Positions 1 to 7,434 of a stretch of 10,825 bases of DNA are shown here, piece by piece. Within the stretch, counting starts at the first letter, position 1, and every line of letters starts with the position of its first letter. Source of the stretch: Cytophagales bacterium (GTDB taxonomy: Bacteria; Bacteroidota; Bacteroidia; Cytophagales; Cyclobacteriaceae); assembly GCA_003500135.1 (NCBI GenBank), contig DNTA01000002.1, positions 1 through 10,825 of the forward strand. The letters run 5' to 3'. Both the position numbers and the translations under genes were made by a program. The notes beneath the pieces were generated by a model. It did no database searches, was not told the DNA's origin, and was given only the letters and a program-made list of their open reading frames with translations.

Positions 1-179
1 AAATCAAAAATATCGCCCACCAGAAATACGGCCTCCGCGTCGTTCTTAACCTGATCTAACCAACGAATAATTTTCAATTCCCTCGCAAAACTTTGCTTAT
101 GATCTGGAGCGCCCAGGTGAAAATCAGAGGCGAAGTATAGTTTGTGGGATTGTTGAAGGTTAAAGTGTAGCGTGTTCAT
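1..179 (-). CDS. lpxH: UDP-2,3-diacylglucosamine diphosphatase-like metallophosphoesterase (5' part only)
   Basis: Only the first 59 codons are in the window; the gene runs off the left edge. Reading from an ATG at 179-177, the product begins MNTLHFNLQQSHKLYFASDF. It then gives a D-x-H metal motif (ASDFHLGAPDH, about residues 17-27) and a GDIFDF block near residue 55-60. Both are the first two metal-binding motifs of calcineurin-type phosphoesterases, and SDFHLG is typical of LpxH, which hydrolyses UDP-2,3-diacylglucosamine to lipid X at the inner membrane during lipid A synthesis. No other ATG lies between the start and the first motif, so the start is well fixed. It follows ftsH on the same strand after 65 bp that contain a terminator-like hairpin ending just before this start. 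The family call is firm; LpxH rather than another phosphoesterase is likely but unproven from this fragment. Confidence 0.8.
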   Translation of the reverse strand, partial: MNTLHFNLQQSHKLYFASDFHLGAPDHKQSFARELKIIRWLDQVKNDAEAVFLVGDIFD

Positions 180-180
180 T

Positions 181-222
181 TCAAAAAAATAAGGCAGCCT
201 TTTTTTTTGGAAAGACTGCCTT
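181..222 (-). terminator. Rho-independent terminator after ftsH
   Basis: Read on the minus strand, AAGGCAG (222-216) pairs with CTGCCTT (197-191). The stem can extend inward with TCTTT against AAAGG, giving about 12 bp around an A-rich loop. It is followed at once by a run of seven T (189-183). It lies 23 bp after the ftsH stop and ends 4 bp before the lpxH ATG, so it should reduce read-through from ftsH into lpxH. The plus strand has no T-run after the hairpin, so it acts in one direction. Confidence 0.75.
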
Positions 223-230
223 CAAATATA
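223..230 (-). promoter_or_regulatory. Candidate -7 promoter element for lpxH
   Basis: The minus strand reads TATATTTG, an exact match to the Bacteroidota -7 consensus TAnnTTTG. It sits directly upstream of the ftsH terminator hairpin. Initiation about 7 nt downstream would start near position 216, leaving a leader of roughly 37 nt before the lpxH ATG. No clear -33 TTTG is visible at the usual distance, so the call rests on one element and its position. Confidence 0.4.
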
Positions 231-244
231 AGTGTGTTATACTT

Positions 245-2320
245 TTATTCCTCTTTTTTCTCTTCTATTTTCTCATCTTTCCCCTTCGATGACGTTGACC
301 TGTCATAGCCATTTTCCGAGTTGTTTTCCTCTTTTTTATCGGTAACTTCAGCCTCATCGACTTTTGTATCATCTACTTTTGAAGTAAAAGCTTCGTAAGT
401 GGTAGGTTTGCCAAAAGGCCTTTTTCCTATCAACCTTTCGAGGTCACTCTGGAAAATGATCTCTTTTTCCAAAAGCTCTTTTGCCAGTATTTCAAGTTCA
501 TTTTTCTTGTCGAGAAGAAGCTTTTTAGTTCTTTCATAAGCCATGCTTATTAGTTTTTTCACCTCCTCATCAATCAGTTTGGCCGTTTCTTCGGAATAAG
601 GCTTTGTAAAGTTATATTCTGATTGTTTACTATCGTAAAATGAAATATTACCTATTCTGTCATTCATTCCATACATAGTTACCATGCTGTAGGCCATCTT
701 GGTAACTCTTTCGAGGTCAGACAGAGCCCCGGTAGAAATTTTACCGAAAATTATTTCTTCCGCTGCACGTCCTCCAAGCGTCATACACATTTCATCCAAA
801 AGCTGTTCTGTTTGATACAAGAACTGTTCTTTGGGTAGATATTGCGCATAACCCAAAGCGGCAACGCCCCGGGGCACAATACTCACCTTGACCAACGGGT
901 CGGCATGTTCCAGAAACCATCCGGCCACGGCGTGTCCTGCTTCATGATGGGCTACGATGTTTTTTTCCTCTGGCGAAATAATTTTGTTTTTCTTTTCCAG
1001 TCCACCAATTACCCGGTCTATCGCGTCATGGAAGTCCTGCATATCTACTTCAGCCTTATTACGACGAGCTGCAATTAAAGCAGCTTCATTGCAGACATTG
1101 GCAATTTCAGCCCCCGCAAAACCGGGCGTCTGAGCGGCGAGTTTTTTAGGATCTACAACTTTAGACAACTTTATGGGTTTCAAATGCACCTTAAAAATAG
1201 CTTCTCTGCCAATCAGGTCTGGTTTATCAATGCTGATTTGTCTGTCAAATCGACCAGGTCGAAGTAAGGCCGGGTCAAGCACATCGGGACGGTTACTTGC
1301 AGCAAGAATGATCACACCTGAGTCGGTTGAAAATCCATCCATTTCCACAAGCAGTGAGTTGAGCGTATTTTCACGCTCATCATTCGATCCCGGCATCTGC
1401 CCTCTACCACGATGTCGGCCTATGGCATCGATCTCATCGATAAAAACGATACATGGGGCTTTTTCTTTGGCTTGTTTGAAGAGATCCCGCACCCTTGCAG
1501 CGCCAACACCCACGAACATTTCTACGAAGTCTGACCCCGATAAAGAAAAGAATGGCACTTCAGCTTCTCCTGCCACCGCTTTGGCCAATAAGGTTTTACC
1601 TGTTCCCGGGGCACCCACTAATAGCGCCCCTTTAGGTATTTTACCACCCAGCTTAGTGAATTTTGAAGGTTCCTTTAAAAACTCAACAATTTCCTTTACT
1701 TCCTCTTTGGCCTCATCGAGCCCGGCAACATCTGTAAAAGTGATTTTTACCTTATTTTCAGCATCGAAAAGCGCTGCTTTAGACTTTCCAATATTGAATA
1801 TCTGTCCTCCTGGACCACCCGTGCCCGTCATCCTGCGCATAAGGAACCAGAATACAAAAAGAATGACCAGAAAGAAACCCCAGTTAAATATGTAAGTGGT
1901 AATGTCCGATCTTTTGTCGACATGGTAGCCAATCCTTTTGTCTTCCGCCAATTGGTTTTCAAGCTCATTGAAGTTCTCAATAAAACTGTCGGCAGAAACT
2001 ATTTTGACTATAGCATGAGGGCCCGATTGAAACATAAACGAATCGGGTACCTTTACGGAGGGATATTTATTATTGGTAATCGCTTCATCTTTTAATGTAA
2101 CCTCTACTATGTTTTGGTTTTCGATGATCTGCACCTTCTTAACATCACCATTAAGGTACATATCCTTAAATTCCCTGAAGGTGATATCGTTGGTGGTGTT
2201 GTTGTTGAAAAAGAATACCGATAATACCAAAATCACCAAAGACAAAATGATCCAAAGCTGATAATTCGGCCTTGGGTTTGGCTTTGGTATGTATCCTTTT
2301 TTCTTTTGGTTTGTACTCAT
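245..2320 (-). CDS. ftsH: ATP-dependent zinc metalloprotease FtsH
   Basis: A membrane-anchored AAA+ protease of 691 residues that extracts and degrades misfolded membrane proteins and selected regulators. Two membrane segments (about 22-38 and 142-161) flank an extracytoplasmic domain. The AAA module follows: Walker A GAPGTGKT (236-243), pore loop MFVGVG (268-273), Walker B IVFIDEID (291-298), and a second region of homology with arginine fingers in LRPGRFDR (353-360). The protease domain has HEAGH (459-463) with the catalytic Glu460, and a third zinc ligand at Asp535 in [11 protein letters not shown]. All key residues are present. The tail beyond about residue 640 is rich in Lys and Glu and probably disordered, making the protein longer than E. 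coli FtsH (about 644). It follows rsfS by 78 bp on the same strand with no terminator between, so co-transcription is likely. Confidence 0.98.
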   Translation of the reverse strand: MSTNQKKKGYIPKPNPRPNYQLWIILSLVILVLSVFFFNNNTTNDITFREFKDMYLNGDVKKVQIIENQNIVEVTLKDEAITNNKYPSVKVPDSFMFQSGPHAIVKIVSADSFIENFNELENQLAEDKRIGYHVDKRSDITTYIFNWGFFLVILFVFWFLMRRMTGTGGPGGQIFNIGKSKAALFDAENKVKITFTDVAGLDEAKEEVKEIVEFLKEPSKFTKLGGKIPKGALLVGAPGTGKTLLAKAVAGEAEVPFFSLSGSDFVEMFVGVGAARVRDLFKQAKEKAPCIVFIDEIDAIGRHRGRGQMPGSNDERENTLNSLLVEMDGFSTDSGVIILAASNRPDVLDPALLRPGRFDRQISIDKPDLIGREAIFKVHLKPIKLSKVVDPKKLAAQTPGFAGAEIANVCNEAALIAARRNKAEVDMQDFHDAIDRVIGGLEKKNKIISPEEKNIVAHHEAGHAVAGWFLEHADPLVKVSIVPRGVAALGYAQYLPKEQFLYQTEQLLDEMCMTLGGRAAEEIIFGKISTGALSDLERVTKMAYSMVTMYGMNDRIGNISFYDSKQSEYNFTKPYSEETAKLIDEEVKKLISMAYERTKKLLLDKKNELEILAKELLEKEIIFQSDLERLIGKRPFGKPTTYEAFTSKVDDTKVDEAEVTDKKEENNSENGYDRSTSSKGKDEKIEEKKEE

Positions 2321-2398
2321 TATTATGTTTTTTAAAAAATCGCTTTTTCTATATCTCTAATACACTCTATCCTAACTGATTAAAACTATAAAAGTTGC

Positions 2399-2773
2399 TT
2401 ATTCCTCCTCGTATCTGGTGATGTCGGCATCTCCCCACAAATCCTCAAGACCATAAAAATTACGGGTATCTTCTTTGAAAATATGGGTAACCACATTGAC
2501 ATAGTCCAACAAAACCCACTCCTTAATGTTTAGGCCTTCCTTATGCCAGGGGTCCTCTCCACCAATTTTAAAGACTTGTTCTTCCACCGAGCGGGCTATC
2601 GATTCGACCTGTGTATCGGATGTGCCGGAACAAATGATGAAATAATCTGCTATTGCGTTGTTTATATTACGAAGGTCAAGAACTGCAATTTCTTTTCCTT
2701 TTTTTTCCTGAATGCCTTTTACAATTACTTTACTTAAATCTTCGGAAGTTAGCGTATCTTTGCCTTCTGTCAT
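2399..2773 (-). CDS. rsfS: Ribosome silencing factor RsfS (YbeB/Iojap family)
   Basis: A 124-residue protein, near the normal family length. RsfS binds ribosomal protein uL14 on the 50S subunit and blocks joining with 30S, lowering translation when nutrients are short. The family signature ADYFIICSGTSDTQV is at residues 42-56. The second conserved half, EGLNIKEWVLLDYVNVVTH (79-97), is followed by R104, then FYGLEDLW (106-113). The tail ends in an acidic YEEE. The ATG at 2773 is the only sensible start, and no Shine-Dalgarno is visible. It is the first gene of the minus-strand set rsfS-ftsH(-lpxH) and diverges from birA. From memory, rsfS next to ftsH with birA opposite is a recurring arrangement in Bacteroidota; that conservation is recalled and not checked here. 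Confidence 0.96.
   Translation of the reverse strand: MTEGKDTLTSEDLSKVIVKGIQEKKGKEIAVLDLRNINNAIADYFIICSGTSDTQVESIARSVEEQVFKIGGEDPWHKEGLNIKEWVLLDYVNVVTHIFKEDTRNFYGLEDLWGDADITRYEEE
2755..2762 (+). promoter_or_regulatory. Candidate -7 promoter element for birA, inside rsfS
   Basis: TATCTTTG followed by C is an exact match to TAnnTTTG. It lies 50 bp upstream of the proposed birA TTG start and is antisense to the first codons of rsfS. The predicted start of transcription is near 2769, giving a leader of about 44 nt. No good -33 TTTG is visible. The 39-bp gap leaves little room elsewhere, which favours this site. Confidence 0.4.
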
Positions 2774-2795
2774 TCGTTTCGTTTAAATTAAATAC

Positions 2796-2803
2796 CAATA
2801 ATA
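2796..2803 (-). promoter_or_regulatory. Weak candidate -7 element for rsfS
   Basis: The minus strand reads TATTATTG, one mismatch from TAnnTTTG, 23 bp upstream of the rsfS ATG. A TTTTG lies 14 bp further upstream (2822-2818), closer than the usual spacing. It is offered only because the 39-bp divergent gap must hold or adjoin the rsfS promoter. Confidence 0.22.
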
Positions 2804-2812
2804 TACATTTCA

Positions 2813-3574
2813 TTGAACAAAATTTTTACCAATACCATATTTGTAGGAAAAAAACACATAAACCTGCCAAGTTGTCATTCTACAAATGACTTAGCCGCGA
2901 GCATGGCAGCAAATAATGACTTTCGGGAAGGTACGTTAATTAGTACTGATGACCAAACTAAAGGCCGTGGACAAATTGGTAATACTTGGGATTCGGAACC
3001 TGCTCAAAACATTACCTGCAGTTTGATGCTCAGGCCACAGTTCTTAGGCCCAAACCATACATTTTACCTGAACATTATCACCTCACTGGCCATTTGTAAA
3101 ACATTGGAACAATACCTGCCGGGTAATAAAATTAAAATCAAATGGCCCAACGATGTGTATGTAAATGAAAAAAAAATAAGTGGCATATTGATTGAAAACT
3201 CATTGCAAACCAACAAAATTGGATTGTCAATTATTGGTATAGGCCTCAATGTAAATCAAAAGCATTTTAAAGTTTCGAATGCTATTTCCATGTATCAGCT
3301 TTCAGGTGATTTGTTCGATCGCTTCGTTATCATGCAAAAACTCATGGTGAATTTCGAACAATACTATTTCATGCTCAAAAACCAACAATTTGCCCTGCTC
3401 AGGGAGGCATATCTCGATCAGCTTTACTGGAAAAACGAAATTCATGTTTTTAAAGTCCATAATGAATTAATTAACGGGATGATAAAAACAATAGATGATC
3501 ACGGCAGATTGGTGGTAGAGCATGAAAGCAAAACCGTTTGCTACAACTTCAAGGAAATACAATACCATAAATAG
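2813..3574 (+). CDS. birA: Biotin--[acetyl-CoA-carboxylase] ligase
   Basis: A cytoplasmic ligase of about 253 residues that makes biotinyl-5'-AMP and transfers biotin to the carrier lysine of biotin-dependent carboxylases. The biotinyl-AMP loop GRGQIGNTW is at 51-59. KWPNDVYV (110-117) precedes KISGILIE (121-128), whose Lys121 matches the catalytic lysine of E. coli BirA. GIGLNVN follows at 142-148, then a short C-terminal SH3-like portion. There is no N-terminal helix-turn-helix, so this is a ligase-only form and not a transcriptional repressor. The start is unusual. The only in-frame candidates before the conserved CHSTND block (21-26) are TTG at 2813 and ATT at 2807, and an in-frame TAA at 2789 blocks anything further up. 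TTG is preferred. The first ATG in frame comes at residue 31, after that block. Confidence 0.93.
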   Translation: MNKIFTNTIFVGKKHINLPSCHSTNDLAASMAANNDFREGTLISTDDQTKGRGQIGNTWDSEPAQNITCSLMLRPQFLGPNHTFYLNIITSLAICKTLEQYLPGNKIKIKWPNDVYVNEKKISGILIENSLQTNKIGLSIIGIGLNVNQKHFKVSNAISMYQLSGDLFDRFVIMQKLMVNFEQYYFMLKNQQFALLREAYLDQLYWKNEIHVFKVHNELINGMIKTIDDHGRLVVEHESKTVCYNFKEIQYHK

Positions 3575-3619
3575 TACATCAAAAAACAGGACTTATTTTA
3601 ATTTTAATATTATACATTC

Positions 3620-3627
3620 TATTTTTG
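3620..3627 (+). promoter_or_regulatory. Candidate -7 promoter element for ahcY
   Basis: TATTTTTG matches TAnnTTTG exactly and is followed by C, as often seen. It ends 24 bp before the preferred ahcY ATG (3652), implying a leader of under 20 nt. The region upstream is AT-rich without a clear -33 TTTG. The short leader leaves no room for a riboswitch. Confidence 0.5.
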
Positions 3628-3651
3628 CAATCTAATTTAAAATCGAGCAAA

Positions 3652-4959
3652 ATGCCGGAAACGAAATTAAAGTACAAAGTAAAAGACATCGCCCTGGCGG
3701 AATGGGGTAGAAAAGAGATCAAGCTTGCAGAAGCTGAAATGCCCGGACTGATGACCATAAGAAAAGAATATGGGCCTTCTAAGCCATTGAAGGGCGCCAG
3801 AATATCCGGATGTCTGCATATGACCATTCAAACGGCTGTGTTAATTGAAACTCTGGTTGAATTGGGCGCTAATGTAACCTGGTCATCCTGCAATATTTTT
3901 TCCACACAGGATCATGCCGCCGCAGCAATAGCCGCAGCCGGAATTCCGGTATTTGCCTGGAAAGGCATGACCGAAGAAGAATATGAGTGGTGTATTGAAC
4001 AGACACTTTATGCTTTTGACGACGAGCAGCCGTTAAACATGATCCTCGATGATGGGGGTGACCTGACCAATACGGTGTTGGATAAACATCCTGAATTAAT
4101 TGATTCGATCAAGGGTATATCAGAGGAAACCACTACAGGCGTATTGAGGTTGTATGAACGCATGAAAAACGGTACGCTCCCAGTACCCGCCATAAATGTT
4201 AATGATTCAGTTACGAAATCTAAATTTGACAACAAATACGGCTGTAAAGAATCGTTGGTAGATGCGATCAGAAGAGCAACAGACGTAATGTTAGCTGGAA
4301 AAGTAGCGGTTGTAGCCGGATATGGAGATGTTGGAAAAGGATCGGCTCAATCACTTCGCGGTGCCGGTGTGCGTGTAATCGTCACTGAAATTGACCCGAT
4401 TTGTGCTTTGCAGGCGGCCATGGATGGCTTTGAAGTGAAGAAAATGGTTAATGCCATACCTCGTGCCAACATTATTGTAACAGCAACCGGCAATAAAGAC
4501 ATCATTTCAGAAGAACACTTCAAATTGATGAAGGATAAGACCATTGTATGCAACATTGGCCATTTTGATAACGAAATTGATGTTGCCTGGTTAAAGAAAA
4601 ATTATGGCCAGACTAAGGATACCATAAAGCCACAGGTGGACATGTACAATATCGATGGAAATGAAATTCTTCTTTTGGCCGAAGGAAGACTGGTTAACCT
4701 CGGATGCGCCACCGGTCACCCTTCATTCGTAATGTCCAATTCCTTTTCTAATCAAACTTTAGCGCAGATAGAGCTATGGCAATATTCAGACAAATACGAC
4801 AATGCTGTTTATACACTTCCAAAGCATTTGGATGAAAAAGTAGCTGAGTTGCATTTGGCGAAAATTGGTGTTGAACTAGACAGGCTTACCGAAGATCAAG
4901 CCAAGTATATTGGCGTTGATATCAACGGCCCGTTCAAACCCGAATATTACAGGTATTAA
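3652..4959 (+). CDS. ahcY: Adenosylhomocysteinase (S-adenosyl-L-homocysteine hydrolase)
   Basis: This NAD-dependent enzyme splits S-adenosylhomocysteine into homocysteine and adenosine, removing the product inhibitor of methyltransferases. I start it at ATG 3652 (435 residues). The frame is open from a TTG at 3625, but that codon lies in the likely promoter and would add nine non-conserved residues. Visible blocks: [16 protein letters not shown] (53-68), [16 protein letters not shown] (79-94), DDGGDLT (133-139), [10 protein letters not shown] (155-164) and [16 protein letters not shown] (182-197), which carries the active-site Lys and Asp. The Rossmann glycines follow in GYGDVGKG (223-230), then GHFDNEID (303-310), [13 protein letters not shown] (356-368) and the C-terminal KPEYYRY that contributes to the neighbouring subunit's NAD site. 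The length is close to the approximately 432-residue short form, so the roughly 40-residue insertion of many bacterial enzymes is absent. It is probably a single-gene unit with its own terminator. Confidence 0.97.
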   Translation: MPETKLKYKVKDIALAEWGRKEIKLAEAEMPGLMTIRKEYGPSKPLKGARISGCLHMTIQTAVLIETLVELGANVTWSSCNIFSTQDHAAAAIAAAGIPVFAWKGMTEEEYEWCIEQTLYAFDDEQPLNMILDDGGDLTNTVLDKHPELIDSIKGISEETTTGVLRLYERMKNGTLPVPAINVNDSVTKSKFDNKYGCKESLVDAIRRATDVMLAGKVAVVAGYGDVGKGSAQSLRGAGVRVIVTEIDPICALQAAMDGFEVKKMVNAIPRANIIVTATGNKDIISEEHFKLMKDKTIVCNIGHFDNEIDVAWLKKNYGQTKDTIKPQVDMYNIDGNEILLLAEGRLVNLGCATGHPSFVMSNSFSNQTLAQIELWQYSDKYDNAVYTLPKHLDEKVAELHLAKIGVELDRLTEDQAKYIGVDINGPFKPEYYRY

Positions 4960-4983
4960 TATCTATTCTTAAACAAGTATATT

Positions 4984-5008
4984 AAAGGAGGCATGGCCTC
5001 CTTTTTTT
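4984..5008 (+). terminator. Rho-independent terminator after ahcY
   Basis: AAAGGAGGC (4984-4992) pairs perfectly with GCCTCCTTT (4996-5004) around a 3-nt loop, and the T-run continues to 5008. It starts 25 bp after the ahcY stop. Its core is almost the same as that of the hairpin after the TonB receptor at 7393-7419. Confidence 0.88.
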
Positions 5009-5052
5009 ATTCACCATCATTTTCCAGCAAAAAAGCATGACAATTTTCATTG

Positions 5053-5080
5053 TTTGGAACCGTAAGGCATATTAATTTCG
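5053..5080 (+). promoter_or_regulatory. Weak promoter candidate for the 5099-7385 gene pair
   Basis: TTTG at 5053-5056 could be a -33 element. TAATTTCG at 5073-5080 is one mismatch from TAnnTTTG. The 16-bp spacing is somewhat short. Transcription would begin near 5087, just before the ATG at 5099. The upstream terminator means a new promoter is needed somewhere in 5009-5098. No cobalamin riboswitch signature is visible in this stretch. Confidence 0.3.
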
Positions 5081-5098
5081 CAGCTCAATATTGCTTTG

Positions 5099-5614
5099 AT
5101 GTATAAAAGCAGAAATACATATCGACCTGCCCACTATTTCAAACACTGGAGCCGCAAAGGCTATGCAGCGCTGGCTTCGCTGAATATAATAGTTCACATC
5201 TCACGCCTCAAGACTGATATCAGCCAGCGTTTAGCCAGTAAAGGCATCAACGATCCTGTTGATCAATCCAATGATCGATTGGTTCTGCATAGTGATATTG
5301 AAGTTGGATTAAAAAAGTACCCTGAAGTAGAAAAACTTCTTTATTGGAGTTTATTATTGAGCTGGATGACATGGATTGGCTTTCTGAATGAAATATTAAA
5401 GAATAGCCGTGTGGAAGAAAAGTCAGGTCAACCGAAGCCTGCGTATACTCGTTCTTATCTGCTATTTTCTTCTATTCCATCTCTCCTTCTTTCCTTAGCA
5501 TTTTATTTTGATCATACATCATACAACACTTTAAAGTTATTATCAGAATATGAGAAAGTTATTACTCATAGCGGGCATGCTATGCCTTTACTTGAGTGGT
5601 CATGCACAAAGTGA
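5099..5614 (+). CDS. Small unrecognised protein with YFK-x-WSRKGYA motif, upstream of a TonB receptor
   Basis: An open frame of 171 residues from ATG 5099 (a TTG one codon earlier is also open). I do not know its function. The N-terminus is basic and aromatic, with YFKHWSRKGYAALASL at 13-28. From memory, a similar YFK-x-W-[SN]RK-x-YA-x-F-x-SL stretch occurs in Bacteroidota, either as a short separate protein or at the extreme N-terminus of BtuB-like receptors; this could not be checked here. Two hydrophobic stretches (about 80-98 and 119-137) might be membrane segments. The 3' end overlaps the receptor gene by 65 bp in another frame, so the pair may be translationally coupled. The motif region is the best-supported part. 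The C-terminal half, which runs through a T/C-rich tract and into the receptor's signal-peptide codons, may not be conserved, and the true product could be shorter. Confidence 0.5.
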   Translation: MYKSRNTYRPAHYFKHWSRKGYAALASLNIIVHISRLKTDISQRLASKGINDPVDQSNDRLVLHSDIEVGLKKYPEVEKLLYWSLLLSWMTWIGFLNEILKNSRVEEKSGQPKPAYTRSYLLFSSIPSLLLSLAFYFDHTSYNTLKLLSEYEKVITHSGHAMPLLEWSCTK

Positions 5615-7385
5615 CACAACGGTTTACTTAAATAATGTGGAGGTGACCGGCAACAGGATGAACATCCGTTTTTCTGAATCTTCCAGAAATGTAAATATTA
5701 TTGATCGCGAGGAAATAAAAGCCATGCCGGCCCAGAGTCTACCTGAAATCCTGAGTTATGTGCCAGGTGTCGACATACGTCAGCGTGGCCCGATAGGTGT
5801 ACAGTCAGATATAAGCATCAGAGGGGGATCTTTTGAGCAAACACTGGTTATGTGGAATGGCATTAAGATGACCGACCCCCAAACAGGGCATCATATGATG
5901 AATGTACCCATCAACAATACCGTATTGGATAGAGTGGAAGTCATAAAAGGGCCTGGCGCCAGAATATATGGCCAGAATGCCTATGCCGGAGCGGTGAATT
6001 TCATTACCCGGCCACCTTCTGAAAGAAAGGTTTTTCTAAATTCCTACTATGGCGCTTTCAATTCTTATGGCGCTACGGCCGGAATATCATTGCCAGTAGG
6101 TTCTTTAAAGCAGTACGCTTCTGTAGGGTTCGACAAATCTGACGGGTATCGTTACAACACCGATTATGATATTCAAAATCTATTCTATCAGGCAGAGCTG
6201 GCCGCAGGACCAGGTCAGTTGCAGGTGCTATTCGGGCATACGGATCGTAATTTTGGTGCAAATGGCTTTTATGCCTCACCGGTCTATACCGATCAATATG
6301 AAGAGGTTACGACTACTGTTTCAAGTATAAGTTATCAATACCAATCCAACAATTGGCAGTTTACCCCCAGGGTTTCCTGGAGAAGAAACCGTGATTTTTA
6401 CTTATTCATCAGAGATAATCCGGAAGCCTATGAAAATCTTCACCTGACCAATACCCTTTCACTGGAACTAAATGCCTACAATGAAAATAAACTTGGCCGC
6501 ACGGGTGTTGGTATTGAGTACCGGGACGAAAATATTGAAGGTGACTGGGTACGAGGTGGAGAAAGAACTAAAAGCAGTTTTGATGGATTCTCAAGAACTA
6601 ATATTGGGATATTTCTAGAACACAGGCTCAAAATTAACCATCTAGATGTGACCCCAGGGATATATATTGGTGATTATAATGAATTTGGCACGCAGGCTTT
6701 TCCTGGCATTGATTTGGGTTATCAAATAAATGACGCCTTAAGAGTTTATGGAAATATAGGTAATTCATTTCGCCTTCCTTCAGCTACTGACTTATTCTAT
6801 TCAAGTCCTTCAGAAATTGGTAATGAGAATTTAAATCCTGGTGAGGCATGGACTTTTGAAATTGGAAGTAGGTATATGAAAAATAGTTTGAGTCTTGAAG
6901 CAAACTTGTTTAAAAGAAATAACAGTAATTTAATCGATTGGGTATTAAATCCTGATGATTCTATTTGGTATGCTCAAAATTTTGAAGGAGTGAAAACTTA
7001 TGGACTTGAGTTCAGTGCCCAAAGAATATTTGATCCTGCAAGTTGGATTCAACGCATACAATTTTCCGGTAACTTCCTGAACCAAAGCCTGGCAGATCAG
7101 GAAGTGACCAGTAGGTATTCGCTGGAGCACATCCGTCATCAGTTGATACTAAATGTGCACCATAAGTTATTTGCAGGTATTAAGAATGATCTGAGGATAA
7201 GGTATATCGACAGAGTAGGACAGGCGCCTTATTGGTTGGTCGACGACAGGATTTATTACCAGAAGGACCAATTTCAGATATTTGTAGAGGCGACCAATTT
7301 ACTAAATACCAGTTATACGGAAGTGATGACCCCAATGCCTGGCAGATGGTTTCGAGCGGGCCTTCAATTAAATCTGGAATTTTAG
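5550..7385 (+). CDS. TonB-dependent outer-membrane receptor, BtuB-like
   Basis: A 611-residue outer-membrane barrel that imports a scarce ligand using TonB energy. A signal peptide (MRKLLLIAGMLCLYLSGHAQ, 1-20) is followed by a possible TonB-box region near TVYLNNVEVTG (24-34). The plug domain spans about 36-154 and includes LPEILSYVPGVDIRQRG (64-80), DISIRGGSFEQTLVMWNG (87-104), DPQTGH (109-114) and VEVIKGPGARIYGQNAYAGA (129-148). The rest is aromatic-rich beta-strand sequence ending in Phe (LNLEF), the usual signal for barrel assembly. The length matches E. coli BtuB (about 614), and the plug resembles BtuB-like receptors of Bacteroidota, but the ligand cannot be told from sequence. No lipoprotein partner, transport operon or cobalamin riboswitch is in the window. 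It overlaps the small upstream gene and ends at a strong terminator. Confidence 0.92.
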   Translation: MRKLLLIAGMLCLYLSGHAQSDTTVYLNNVEVTGNRMNIRFSESSRNVNIIDREEIKAMPAQSLPEILSYVPGVDIRQRGPIGVQSDISIRGGSFEQTLVMWNGIKMTDPQTGHHMMNVPINNTVLDRVEVIKGPGARIYGQNAYAGAVNFITRPPSERKVFLNSYYGAFNSYGATAGISLPVGSLKQYASVGFDKSDGYRYNTDYDIQNLFYQAELAAGPGQLQVLFGHTDRNFGANGFYASPVYTDQYEEVTTTVSSISYQYQSNNWQFTPRVSWRRNRDFYLFIRDNPEAYENLHLTNTLSLELNAYNENKLGRTGVGIEYRDENIEGDWVRGGERTKSSFDGFSRTNIGIFLEHRLKINHLDVTPGIYIGDYNEFGTQAFPGIDLGYQINDALRVYGNIGNSFRLPSATDLFYSSPSEIGNENLNPGEAWTFEIGSRYMKNSLSLEANLFKRNNSNLIDWVLNPDDSIWYAQNFEGVKTYGLEFSAQRIFDPASWIQRIQFSGNFLNQSLADQEVTSRYSLEHIRHQLILNVHHKLFAGIKNDLRIRYIDRVGQAPYWLVDDRIYYQKDQFQIFVEATNLLNTSYTEVMTPMPGRWFRAGLQLNLEF

Positions 7386-7390
7386 AAAAA

Positions 7391-7426
7391 TTAAAAAGGA
7401 GGCTTTGGCCTCCTTTTTTATTTTTT
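7391..7426. terminator. Bidirectional terminator between the convergent TonB receptor and sppA
   Basis: AAAAAGGAGGC (7393-7403) pairs with GCCTCCTTTTT (7408-7418) around a 4-nt loop. A T-rich tail follows on the plus strand, and TTTTTAATTTTT follows on the minus strand. It lies 7 bp after the receptor stop and about 16 bp beyond the sppA stop, so it can end both transcripts. Confidence 0.88.
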
Positions 7427-7434
7427 GAAACGGA

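Noticed and set aside
1173..1895. A 240-codon open frame on the plus strand opposite ftsH
   Set aside because: It is antisense to the AAA domain of a fully intact ftsH, its translation is Ser/Pro-rich low-quality sequence typical of a reverse-frame shadow, and no start signal precedes it.
3625..3651. An upstream TTG start that would lengthen AhcY by nine residues
   Set aside because: The TTG is part of an exact -7 promoter match, and the extra residues are not part of the family's conserved N-terminus. ATG at 3652 is the better start.
3575..3651. Possible SAM or SAH riboswitch before ahcY
   Set aside because: Only 77 bp separate birA and ahcY, the sequence is nearly all A/T with no stable paired structure, and the likely transcript start leaves a leader under 20 nt.
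4960..5098. Possible cobalamin riboswitch before the BtuB-like receptor
   Set aside because: The space after the terminator is about 90 bp, too short for the class, and no B12-box-like conserved sequence was seen.
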